DNA of 64,000 nucleotides from DAIMFL01 sp964372215 (lineage in GTDB: Bacteria > Pseudomonadota > Alphaproteobacteria > Dongiales > Dongiaceae). The stretch is taken from NCBI GenBank assembly GCA_964372215.1, contig CAYJQC010000022.1, positions 14,581 through 78,580 on the forward strand, given 5' to 3'. Below are positions 44,398 through 52,156 of this stretch, piece by piece. The notes under the pieces were generated by a model that did not search any database, was not told the DNA's origin, and saw only the letters and a program-made list of their open reading frames with translations. Numbering within the stretch: position 1 is the first letter of the stretch; the number at the start of each line of letters is the position of its first letter. The translations under genes were made by a program, and so were the position numbers.

Positions 44398-45597
44398 ATG
44401 AGCGCCACGGCTCGGCTGGTGATCGGCATCGGCGTCGTCTGCCTGATCGTGACCATGGGGATCCGGCAGTCCTTCGGCATCTTCCTGACGCCGCTCGCGA
44501 TCGACCTGGACATCGGCCGCCAGGCCTTCGGCTTCGCCATCGCCGTGCAGAACTTGGTGTGGGGGCTGGTGCAGCCGGTGGTCGGCGCCATCGCCGATCG
44601 CTGGGGCGCGCTGCGCGTCACCGTCATCGGCGCGCTGCTCTACGTGGCGGGTCTCGTCCTCACCACCTTCAGCACCGGCCCGGTCGGGCTGACATTCACC
44701 TTCGGCACCCTGATCGGCCTAGCCTTCACCGGCACCACCTATGTCACCGTGCTCGGAGCCGTCGGCCGGGTGGTACCGGCCGAGCGGCGCAGCATCGCCT
44801 TCGGCATCTGCACCGCCGCCGGCTCGTTCGGCATGTTCGCCGTGGTGCCCGGCGCGCAGGGGCTGCTCGACGCCTTCGGCTGGCAGGAGACCTTCGTGAT
44901 CATGGCGATCGCGGTCAGCCTGCTGGTGCCGCTCGCCTGGGGCTACCGGTCGAGCGACCGCCTGATCACCGTGGCGGCCGGCGGGCAGAGCATGGGCGCG
45001 GCAATCCGCGAGGCGAGCGGCCATGGCGGGTTCTGGCTGCTGATCGCCGGGTTCTTCGTCTGCGGCTTCCATGTCGCCTTCATCGCCACCCATCTGCCGG
45101 CCTATCTCGGCGACAACGGCCTGCCCGGCTCGGTCAACGCCTGGGCGCTCGCCATGATCGGGCTGTTCAACGTGTTCGGCAGCTATCTCGCCGGCCTGCT
45201 CGGGCAGCGCTATCGGCAGAAGCACCTGCTGGCTGCGCTCTATGCGCTGCGCGGCGTGGCAATCACGGTCTTCCTGCTGCTGCCCCTGACCCCGGCCAGC
45301 GCCATCGGCTTCGGCGCGGCGATCGGGTTCCTGTGGCTCGGCACCCTGCCGCTCACCAGCGGCGCGGTCGCCCGCATCTTCGGCACGCGCTATCTCTCGA
45401 TGCTCTACGGCGTCGTCTTCGCGTCGCACCAGGTGGGCGCGTTCTTCGGCGCCTGGGGCGCCGGTTATGCCTATGACGTGCTCGGCTCCTACAGCAGCGT
45501 GTGGACGATTTCGATCCTGCTGGCGGGTTTCGCCGCGCTCATCCATCTGCCGATCGACGACCGGCCGCTGGCGCGGCTGGGCACAGTGCGCGCATGA
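44398..45597 (+). CDS. MFS transporter
   Basis: A 399-residue permease with twelve predicted membrane helices. MGIRQSFGIFLTPL (about 20-33) is characteristic of the OFA/monocarboxylate-like bacterial MFS branch. The loop 2-3 motif is WGALRVTVIGALL and the second half starts near residue 210 after the cytoplasmic loop. Substrate is unknown; organic anions such as oxalate/formate or monocarboxylates are typical for the branch. GGAAGG precedes the ATG. Its stop overlaps the start of a 40-residue membrane peptide. Confidence 0.9.
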   Translation: MSATARLVIGIGVVCLIVTMGIRQSFGIFLTPLAIDLDIGRQAFGFAIAVQNLVWGLVQPVVGAIADRWGALRVTVIGALLYVAGLVLTTFSTGPVGLTFTFGTLIGLAFTGTTYVTVLGAVGRVVPAERRSIAFGICTAAGSFGMFAVVPGAQGLLDAFGWQETFVIMAIAVSLLVPLAWGYRSSDRLITVAAGGQSMGAAIREASGHGGFWLLIAGFFVCGFHVAFIATHLPAYLGDNGLPGSVNAWALAMIGLFNVFGSYLAGLLGQRYRQKHLLAALYALRGVAITVFLLLPLTPASAIGFGAAIGFLWLGTLPLTSGAVARIFGTRYLSMLYGVVFASHQVGAFFGAWGAGYAYDVLGSYSSVWTISILLAGFAALIHLPIDDRPLARLGTVRA

Positions 45598-45716
45598 GCC
45601 GCGCACTGGTCCTGGCCGCCGCCGCGGCGCTCATGCTGTCCAGCCTGCTGCTGTGGGCGCGCTTCGGCGTTGCGGTGGCGCTGTCCGATCCCGGCTGGCT
45701 CTGCCTGGGCGGCTGA
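45594..45716 (+). CDS. 40-residue single-pass membrane peptide coupled to the MFS gene
   Basis: Starts inside the MFS stop codon (ATGA). It consists of one hydrophobic helix (LVLAAAAALMLSSLLLWARF) and a short C-terminal part ending GWLCLGG. Translational coupling and the transmembrane character suggest a real small subunit or regulator of the transporter; no homologue is recognised with certainty. Confidence 0.5.
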   Translation: MSRALVLAAAAALMLSSLLLWARFGVAVALSDPGWLCLGG

Positions 45717-45735
45717 GGGACCCGGCCAAACGAAA

Positions 45736-45767
45736 GGGCCGGTCCCGTCGCCGGGGCCGGCCCGTTT
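45736..45767. terminator. Intrinsic terminator between convergent genes
   Basis: GGGCCGG (45736-45742) and CCGGCCC (45757-45763) form the outer stem, with CCCG/CGGG inside. AAACGAAA on the left and GTTT on the right give short U-runs in both directions, so it could serve both the MFS operon and the acyl-CoA-dehydrogenase-like gene. Confidence 0.6.
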
Positions 45768-45793
45768 CCCTGGGCGTCCGTATCAGCCGATAG

Positions 45794-47194
45794 TCATTCC
45801 GCCGCCTTGCCGGCGGCCTCGCTCATGAGCTGCTCGGCCAGCTTGCGCTTGGCCACCGGATCGAGCTTCTTGATCTCGTTGTTGAGCACGCGCTCGTTGA
45901 CCGCCTGGTTCCAGTAGTCGAGCGAGGCGAAGCCGAGCAGCGCCGACTTGCCGATGAACTGGCGCAGCACCTCGTTGGTCGGGCCCATCACCCAGCCGGC
46001 CTTGCCGTCGCGCAGGTAGCGCTCGATCCCGAGGCCGGGCTTGTAGCCGGTGCCGCCGCAGGCATGCAGCATCTTGTCGGAGACATGGGCGACGTTCTTC
46101 GCGGCGTTGAACTTCACCTGCCACATCCAGTGCAGCAGGGTGGCGCGCGGCAGGGCGGCCGGATCCTTGTGGATCGACCAGTCGCAGTTGTTCGTCACCT
46201 TGTCGAGCGCGTGGCCCATGCCGAAGGTCAGCATGCGCGACGCGTTGGTGTCTGAGATCGCCTCGCCGAAATAGTCCTGGATGGTCGGGTAATCGCACAC
46301 CCGCATGCCGACGTCGGCGTGTTTTTTCTTGGTGGTGTGGCCCTTGGCGATGTCGATCATGCCGAGCGAGATGCCGTTCCAGCAGGACGACGAGCACAGC
46401 AGGAAGAAAGGGTCGACGCATTCGTCGTTCGACGAGGCGCCGTCGCCCTTCGGCCCGACCATGTGATCGAACGGCACCACGGTGTCGATCTCGAGGGTGC
46501 CGGACTGGTTGCCGCGCAGGCCCAGCCCGTCCCACTTCGACGGATCGGCCTTGGCGTCTTCCTTCTTGATCAGGAAGCAGGAGAGGTCGGCGTAGTTGCC
46601 GCCGAAATCCGGGCTGGTCGTCTGCACGATGTACCAGTCGGCGAAGCCGCCGGAGGTGGTCCAGGACGCCTTCTTGCGGACGTGCCAGCCCTTCTCGGTG
46701 CGCTCGGCGCCGGACGAGACGGGGTACCAGAAATGCGAGCCGGTCTCGGGGTCGGAGTAGGACAGGGTGCCGATCAGCACGTCCTTGTCGATGCGCCGGA
46801 AGATGTCCTTCAGCGTCTCGTTGTCGTGGTGCCGGAACAGGCCGGCGGCGACGGCGCCGAGATGCATGGTGTAGCACATGGCGGTGCTGGGGCAGCCGTA
46901 GCGCGCGATCGTCTCGACCACCATGGCGGCGCAGGTATGGTTCTCGCCGCGCCCGCCGAGCTCTTTCGGCACGATGAGCCCGAGCAGCCCGAGCTTGGCC
47001 AGCGCTTCGAAGTTCTTGCGCGGAAACAGCAGCTTCTTGTCGGATTCGACCGCGTTGTCGCGCAGCGTCGTGCGCGCCAGGTCGATCAGCTGGGCCTGGA
47101 GCTTCTTCTGCTCGTCGGTGAGCAGCCATTGGGGGTCGTATTCGAAGCCGACGCCCCAGAACTCTTCCGAGCCCCACTTCTTCACCTCGGTCAT
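45794..47194 (-). CDS. Acyl-CoA-dehydrogenase-fold flavoenzyme lacking the canonical catalytic Glu
   Basis: A 466-residue protein of the acyl-CoA dehydrogenase superfamily. N-terminal helical domain with FEALAKLGLLGLIVPKELGG (about 62-81), middle beta domain with TLSYSDPETGSHFWYPVSSG, and C-terminal FAD domain with HACGGTGYKPGLGIERYLRD. At the position of the MCAD catalytic Glu the sequence is VMGPTNE, with Gly404, and the alternative Glu site used by isovaleryl- and long-chain enzymes is not found. A flavin reductase gene lies upstream on the same strand. A two-component flavin monooxygenase of the HpaB/DszC type is therefore as likely as a dehydrogenase. Confidence 0.8.
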   Translation of the reverse strand: MTEVKKWGSEEFWGVGFEYDPQWLLTDEQKKLQAQLIDLARTTLRDNAVESDKKLLFPRKNFEALAKLGLLGLIVPKELGGRGENHTCAAMVVETIARYGCPSTAMCYTMHLGAVAAGLFRHHDNETLKDIFRRIDKDVLIGTLSYSDPETGSHFWYPVSSGAERTEKGWHVRKKASWTTSGGFADWYIVQTTSPDFGGNYADLSCFLIKKEDAKADPSKWDGLGLRGNQSGTLEIDTVVPFDHMVGPKGDGASSNDECVDPFFLLCSSSCWNGISLGMIDIAKGHTTKKKHADVGMRVCDYPTIQDYFGEAISDTNASRMLTFGMGHALDKVTNNCDWSIHKDPAALPRATLLHWMWQVKFNAAKNVAHVSDKMLHACGGTGYKPGLGIERYLRDGKAGWVMGPTNEVLRQFIGKSALLGFASLDYWNQAVNERVLNNEIKKLDPVAKRKLAEQLMSEAAGKAAE

Positions 47195-47489
47195 GTCTCC
47201 CCCGTCTCGTCTGATTTGATTGTGATGACTTGAAGCCGGCCGGCCGCGTGCGAGGCGATCAGTGCTCTATCCCACGTTCGAGCGTACACGATCACTTCGC
47301 GACCGCGCAACAGACGGCGCGCCCAATCGGCGCGGATGCTGTACCAATTCGAGGCCATTTTCCCCGCGCCATATCAAGGGGTTCTCGCGCCCACCCCGGC
47401 TCCTTCCGCGAATGGCAGGGGCGCTGCGACGACAGTTTTGTGCGAGTGGTTCGCAGTGTGGGGTCGGCGATTTCGCAGCCGCACGGGGG

Positions 47490-47978
47490 CTATTGGGCGG
47501 CCTCGGCGAGCGAGCAGTAGCTGCCGCGGTAGTACAGCAGCGGTGCGCCAGCGCTGTTGCGGGACATCCGCAGCACTTCGCCGATGAAGATGACATGGTC
47601 GCCGCCGTCATGGGTCGCGCGGGTCTGGCACTCGAAGCTGGCGAGGCAATCGGTGAGGATCGGGCTGCCGGTGTCCCAGATCTCGTAGGGAACGCCGCTC
47701 CATTTGTCGGCCAGCGCCTTGGCGAAGACGTTCGACAGCTGCTTCTGGGTATCGCGCAGGACATTGATGGCGAAGCAGCCGGCGGCTTCGAACGCGCTCA
47801 GGCTGTAGGCGTTGCGATGGAGGCTGAACAACACCAGGGGCGGCTCGAGGGATACCGAGTTGAACGAGTTCGCGGTGATGCCGAGCAGTTCGCCGTCATG
47901 GCCGACCGAGGTGATGACGGTGACGCCAGTGGCGAAGCAGCCGAGGGTGTCGCGAAAGCTGCGCGGATCGATCGACAT
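47490..47978 (-). CDS. Flavin reductase family protein (HpaC-like)
   Basis: A 162-residue flavin:NAD(P)H reductase domain protein. RDTLGCFATGVTVITS (about 9-24) and GITANSFNSVSLEPPLVLFS are the flavin-binding signatures, and DHVIFIGEV is the conserved C-terminal strand. Such reductases provide free FMNH2 or FADH2 to partner monooxygenases. The nearest candidate partner is the acyl-CoA-dehydrogenase-fold gene 295 bp downstream. ATG at 47978 drops a basic extension not seen in the family. Confidence 0.9.
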   Translation of the reverse strand: MSIDPRSFRDTLGCFATGVTVITSVGHDGELLGITANSFNSVSLEPPLVLFSLHRNAYSLSAFEAAGCFAINVLRDTQKQLSNVFAKALADKWSGVPYEIWDTGSPILTDCLASFECQTRATHDGGDHVIFIGEVLRMSRNSAGAPLLYYRGSYCSLAEAAQ

Positions 47979-48263
47979 GGCGTCTGCGGTCCTGCTCCCT
48001 TGGCGGCGCGACGCCGGCGGGCGCATGCGATCCGCCGGCCCGGTCACGCGTGGCCGTTTGCTTGTAGTGGGTGAGGGGCGGGGCACTCAACCCCATTTCG
48101 GTGCCGGGCTCGGCACCGGCTGGCTGCGCTGGACATCGCCAGCGGGCGCATCCGTCGCCCCGCGGAACCGGGAGCTGTGCCCCGAGGGTCAGTTGCGGTC
48201 AGCCAGGTCCTGCGCGCTGTCCGGTCGGCTGCGTCCCGGCCACGGTGGCCCGCGGCCTCGACG

Positions 48264-48587
48264 TCAGCGAGGCTGGTGGTCGCGCGGACCGAAGGGACGG
48301 CGCGGTCGCGGACTGCGCGGCGTCGCTGTGCTGGTGTCGAGGCCGATGACCCTGAGAACCTGGATGCCCTTGCGACCCTGACCCACTTCGCAATGGATCG
48401 ACGATCCCTCGGGGGCATCCTGCAGGCCTGCCTGCTTCAGGGCGGAGATGTGGAGAAACACGTCCTGCGAGCCATCGGCGGGCGACACGAAGCCGAACCC
48501 TTTTTCTGGATTGAACCACTTGATGGTTCCATGCAGCTCGGTACCAGAACCATTACTCGAACCACCGGAATAATCACGTTCGTTCAT
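48264..48587 (-). CDS. Cold-shock domain protein with basic C-terminal tail
   Basis: A 107-residue nucleic-acid-binding protein. The OB-fold is complete: GTIKWFNPEKGFGFVSPADG contains RNP1 (KGFGFV) and DVFLHISAL is RNP2. It differs from the usual 70-residue CspA by a 17-residue Ser/Gly-rich N-terminus and about 25 residues of Arg/Pro-rich tail (SPRPRRPFGPRD). It probably acts as an RNA chaperone. The 260 bp upstream region is non-coding and could hold a long 5' leader. Confidence 0.9.
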   Translation of the reverse strand: MNERDYSGGSSNGSGTELHGTIKWFNPEKGFGFVSPADGSQDVFLHISALKQAGLQDAPEGSSIHCEVGQGRKGIQVLRVIGLDTSTATPRSPRPRRPFGPRDHQPR

Positions 48588-48848
48588 AACGCGTACTCGC
48601 CTGTGGAGACAGCGGTTGCCGGACCCTGAGGTGCCGGTTCCGTATTCTCGCGCGTACGCCTGACTGCCGCCGGCCCCCTGGGTCGCGACTGTTGCGTCGT
48701 GCTCGAACGGCCCATCACGACGAAATCGGGCAACCATGCATAGATTGCGGGGCAGCCTGGACAATTGCAAGCCCGGCATTGCCCGTCCGGTCCGGAAGCC
48801 GCTCCAGCTCGGGTGCGGTTGGTGGTCCGCGGGGGCCGCCGCGGCGAT

Positions 48849-49802
48849 CTACTCGGCGGCTTGCTCCAGCACGTTCGCAGTTGCGAAACAATCGGACCGG
48901 ATGGACGCCGGCCCGCGCAGCTGGCGCAACGCCGCAGGCAGAAAGGCGGCGTCGTAGCCGTCGCCGGTTGCGCGATGGCGCTCGGGCAGCTGCCACCAGG
49001 GCAGGTGCGGTGCGCGGTGATGAACCCGATGCAGGTTCATGTTGAGGATGGCGAGTCGGAGCGGCATCGGGAGCCGGAGATTGAAGGCGAAATCCCGGGA
49101 ATCCAGGGGCGTCCGGTAGTGGTAGACGTTGTCGAGGAACGAGACGATCGCGCCGCGGCCGATCAGGAAGGCGAGCAACAGCGGCCAGTCCGGACCCCAG
49201 GCCAGGCCGGCTGCGGCGAACAGCCCGGCCGTAGCCGCCGCGTCCTGGCGGAGTTCGCGCATCTGGCGCCGGCCGGTGAGCGTGCGGCGCGCCACCTCGT
49301 GGATCTGCTGCACGGCCGGGTCGCGATGCCGGTAGATGCGCTCGAGGATCTGCAGGCAGATCCGGCGCGGCAGCAGGAATAGCTGCGGCACGACGACCTC
49401 GATGAGGTAGACGCCGCCGAACAGCTCGAGGAAGTATCGGCTGCGAGCTGCGGTCGGGGAAATCTCTTTTGGATCGAAGCAGTCCGGCCGGTCCATGACA
49501 TGTCGGTTGAAGCGGTGATGCATGAGATGGCCGAACCGCAACAGCCGGAAGGACGAGCCGCCGGCGATCGCCAGCGCCCGGCCGGCCAGCCGGTTGAGAC
49601 GCGGATGGGGATGCAGCAGGCCATGGATCGCTTCGTGCATGAGCGCCCAGTGGCTGCAGGTCAGCAGGGCCGCGGGCAGCAGCAGCCATGCCCAGTGACG
49701 GCTCGACGCCATCGGCCCGACCGGCAGGACGAACAGCACGAACGCACCCGCGGCGACCAGCAGGATTGCCAGCGCGCCGTTCACGATATGACCGACAGCC
49801 AT
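48849..49802 (-). CDS. Membrane fatty acid desaturase
   Basis: A 317-residue di-iron membrane enzyme. The three histidine boxes are present: HEAIHG (about residue 56), HLMHHRFNRH (about 92) and HRVHHRAPHL (about 259). Four hydrophobic segments surround them. It introduces a double bond or hydroxyl into an acyl lipid or carotenoid-like substrate; exact regiospecificity is not predictable. The gene stands alone on the minus strand; its upstream neighbour is the HMA-protein gene, 125 bp away. Confidence 0.9.
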   Translation of the reverse strand: MAVGHIVNGALAILLVAAGAFVLFVLPVGPMASSRHWAWLLLPAALLTCSHWALMHEAIHGLLHPHPRLNRLAGRALAIAGGSSFRLLRFGHLMHHRFNRHVMDRPDCFDPKEISPTAARSRYFLELFGGVYLIEVVVPQLFLLPRRICLQILERIYRHRDPAVQQIHEVARRTLTGRRQMRELRQDAAATAGLFAAAGLAWGPDWPLLLAFLIGRGAIVSFLDNVYHYRTPLDSRDFAFNLRLPMPLRLAILNMNLHRVHHRAPHLPWWQLPERHRATGDGYDAAFLPAALRQLRGPASIRSDCFATANVLEQAAE

Positions 49803-49927
49803 TCGGCCGATTGCCCCCCTGGCGGTCCGACAAGACTCACCTAGAAGGATTTATACGGAAGGGAGCGGGACGGCTGCAAGGCAGCCGGCACAGACCCTGC
49901 GGCTCCGGGGCGCCGCCTGCGGGCGCC

Positions 49928-50131
49928 TCAGGCGGGCCGCTCCGCCACCACGAAGCCGGCCCGTTCGATCGCCGCGGCGACCAATGCAACATCGGCGCCG
50001 TCGCCGAGGGTGACTTCGCCGCTTGCCAGCGTGACCTCGACCGGGATGCCCGGAGCGGCGCCGCCGACCGCCTGGGTCACCGCGTTGACGCAACCCTGGC
50101 AGGTCATGCCTTCGATACGAAACCGCTTCAT
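49928..50131 (-). CDS. Heavy-metal-associated domain protein (CopZ-like metallochaperone)
   Basis: A 67-residue ferredoxin-like protein with the soft-metal site GMTCQGCVNAV (Cys11 and Cys14 with Met9). It resembles CopZ, which carries Cu(I), though Zn or Cd binding occurs in the family. It follows the CDF transporter gene on the same strand after 59 bp and completes a small metal-handling module with the ArsR-type regulator. Confidence 0.88.
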   Translation of the reverse strand: MKRFRIEGMTCQGCVNAVTQAVGGAAPGIPVEVTLASGEVTLGDGADVALVAAAIERAGFVVAERPA

Positions 50132-50190
50132 CGATCCTGGACTCCGGCCGTGCCGACCCGTTCAAAATGCGCATTCCAGCGACGGGAAGG

Positions 50191-50832
50191 TCAAGAGGCA
50201 GCCGCGTCGGCCGCATGCTCACGGAGCTCATGCCGGGCCTGGCGGAAGACGCTCGACGCGGCGCTCAGGTTGAGGGCGGCGATGCCGGCCGCCACCAGAA
50301 TGTCGGGCCAGCCGGCGCCGGTCGCCGCCACGCCGCCCGCCGCTGCCATGACCGCGACATTGGCGAGCGCGTCGTTGCGGCTGCACAGCCAGATCGAGCG
50401 CATGTTGGCGTCGCCATTGCGGTAGCGAAGCAGCAGCAGGGTGACGGTGACATTGGCCGCGAGCGCCATGAGCGCCACCGGACCCATCACGACAGCCGCC
50501 GGCACGGTGCCGGCCCAGCCGTGATAGGCGGTGCTGCCGATCACCCACAGCCCGAACAGCCCCATGGTGGCGCCTTTGAGCAGCGCCGCGTTGGTCCGCG
50601 CGCGCAGGCTCATGCCGAGCACGGCGAGGCTGATCGCGTAGCTCCAGGAATCGCCGAGGAAGTCCAGCGCATCGGCCTGCAGCGACATCGAGCGACCGTA
50701 CAGACTGGCGACGATCTCGACCGCGAACATCCCACCATTGAGTGCCAGCGCGATCCACAGGGCGCGGCGAAAGGCTCCGTCGTGGCGCAGCGCCTCGGCG
50801 TCGTCGACATGGCAATGGTTGCAGCCGGCCAT
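50191..50832 (-). CDS. Cation diffusion facilitator family transporter, truncated form
   Basis: A 213-residue membrane protein with about six helices. The N-terminal CNHCHVDD is a likely metal-binding loop. TM2 has SLQADALDFLGDSWSY (Asp57 and Asp61 in place of the His/Asp pair) and TM5 has CSRNDALANVAVM. It ends soon after TM6, so the cytoplasmic C-terminal domain that CDF proteins usually use for dimerisation is missing. Exports Zn2+ or a related divalent ion, by inference. Its start overlaps the regulator stop by TGATG. Confidence 0.85.
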   Translation of the reverse strand: MAGCNHCHVDDAEALRHDGAFRRALWIALALNGGMFAVEIVASLYGRSMSLQADALDFLGDSWSYAISLAVLGMSLRARTNAALLKGATMGLFGLWVIGSTAYHGWAGTVPAAVVMGPVALMALAANVTVTLLLLRYRNGDANMRSIWLCSRNDALANVAVMAAAGGVAATGAGWPDILVAAGIAALNLSAASSVFRQARHELREHAADAAAS

Positions 50833-51179
50833 CAGACGGCGTCCTCATGTTCATGGTCCGGTTCGGCCACGTGGTCGACCATGTCGACCAGCACGCAGCG
50901 CACATGGTCGTCGGCGATTGAGTAGTGGACATGCTTGCCGCGCCGCTCGGCGCGCAGCAGCCGGGCGGCGCGCAACAGGCGCAGATGGTGGCTGACCAGG
51001 GACTGCGACAGGCCGAGCCGGGCGACCAGCGCCCCCACCGCGTGGCTGCCGTCCAGGCAGGCGAGGACGATGCGCAAGCGGCTGTTGTCGCCGAGCAGGC
51101 GGAACATCTCGGCCAGCTCGGTGACCTGGTCGTCGGCAAGCGGCGCCGACAGATCGCGCAAGGGCAGTACCCGTCCCAT
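50832..51179 (-). CDS. ArsR/SmtB-family metal-responsive repressor
   Basis: A 115-residue winged helix regulator. HTH: AVGALVARLGLSQSLVSHHL with RLLRAARLLRAERRGKHVHY wing. The alpha5 metal site of SmtB/CzrA is intact: Asp, His, then His and Glu eleven and fourteen residues on, in ADDHVRCVLVDMVDHVAE. This predicts Zn(II) or Co(II) sensing. ATG at 51179 is chosen because TTGGAG lies upstream at good spacing; the earlier ATG at 51194 lies in the operator and has no ribosome binding site. It heads an operon with the CDF transporter and HMA protein. Confidence 0.92.
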   Translation of the reverse strand: MGRVLPLRDLSAPLADDQVTELAEMFRLLGDNSRLRIVLACLDGSHAVGALVARLGLSQSLVSHHLRLLRAARLLRAERRGKHVHYSIADDHVRCVLVDMVDHVAEPDHEHEDAV

Positions 51180-51185
51180 TCTATT

Positions 51186-51219
51186 CTCCAACATATGAAG
51201 ACGTGTTCATATATTGGAG
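51186..51219 (-). promoter_or_regulatory. SmtB/ArsR-type operator
   Basis: CTCCAACATATGAA (51186-51199), a 6-bp spacer, and TTCATATATTGGAG (51206-51219) form an inverted repeat matching in 13 of 14 positions. The ATATGAA...TTCATAT core is the known SmtB/CzrA-type 12-2-12 motif. It overlaps the ribosome binding site of the regulator gene, so the repressor could block transcription start or RBS clearance. Confidence 0.8.
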
Positions 51220-51285
51220 TTGACGGACCCTTGTCAACCTTGCCTGGAACCCTCCCGGAGTCGATCCCCGGGGGCGCGAAACGGA

Positions 51286-52146
51286 CTATCCCGAGAGCTG
51301 ATCGGCGTGGTGTTTCAGATGATCCGCGACGAAACTGGCGATGAAGTAGTAGCCGTGGTCGTAGCCGGGCTGTCGCCGCAGGGTGAGGGGCTGTCCGACC
51401 GCCGTGCAGGCGTCCTCGAACACTTCCGGGTAGAGCTGTTCCGCCAGGAATTTGTCGTCGGTGCCCTGGTCGATCAGGATCGGCGCGCCGAACTTGCGGC
51501 GGCGCATGAGTTCGCTGGCGTCCCAGTCGACCCAGGCCGCCGTTTGGGCGCCGAGATAGCCGCCGAAGGCCTTGTGGCCCCAGGGGCAGCGGGTCGGCGC
51601 GGCGATCGGCGCGAAGGCGGAGACGGAGCGATACTGTCCCGGCTTCTTGAGCGCGCAGATAAGCGCGCCGTGACCGCCCATGGAATGGCCGAAGATGCCC
51701 TGGGCGTCCGCCCTTGCCGGAAACGATCCGGCGATCAGCGCCGGCAGCTCCTCGGTCACGTAAGAGAACATGCGGTAGTTCTTCGACCACGGCGCGGCGG
51801 TCGCGTCGACATAGAACCCGGCGCCGGTGCCGAAATCCCAGTCGTCGTCCTCGCCGGGGATGTTCGCCGCGCGCGGGCTGGTGTCGGGCGCCACCAGCAT
51901 CAGGCCGAGCTCGGCCGCAACGCGCTGGGCGCCGGCCTTGATCGCGAAGGTCTCCTCGGTGCAGGTCAGGCCCGCCAGGTAGGTGAGCATCGGCACCTTT
52001 CCCTTCTCGGCCTGCGGCGGCACGTAGACCGAGAAGCGCATCGGCCCGGCGCAGGCGCTGGACGCGTGCCTGTAGAAGCCCTGCACGCCGCCGAAGCAGC
52101 GATGCTCGCTGATGGTCTCGATGTCTGCCGTCTTGATGTCTGCCAT
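51286..52146 (-). CDS. fghA: S-formylglutathione hydrolase
   Basis: A 286-residue esterase that hydrolyses S-formylglutathione to formate and glutathione, the last step of glutathione-dependent formaldehyde oxidation. Nucleophile Ser155 sits in IFGHSMGGHGAL; the Asp (LIDQGTDDKFL) and His (PGYDHGYYF) complete the triad. YLAGLTCTEETFAIKAG is a family signature. The start is 10 bp after the stop of the formaldehyde dehydrogenase gene, so they form an operon. Confidence 0.96.
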   Translation of the reverse strand: MADIKTADIETISEHRCFGGVQGFYRHASSACAGPMRFSVYVPPQAEKGKVPMLTYLAGLTCTEETFAIKAGAQRVAAELGLMLVAPDTSPRAANIPGEDDDWDFGTGAGFYVDATAAPWSKNYRMFSYVTEELPALIAGSFPARADAQGIFGHSMGGHGALICALKKPGQYRSVSAFAPIAAPTRCPWGHKAFGGYLGAQTAAWVDWDASELMRRRKFGAPILIDQGTDDKFLAEQLYPEVFEDACTAVGQPLTLRRQPGYDHGYYFIASFVADHLKHHADQLSG

Positions 52147-52156
52147 GGCGCGCTCC

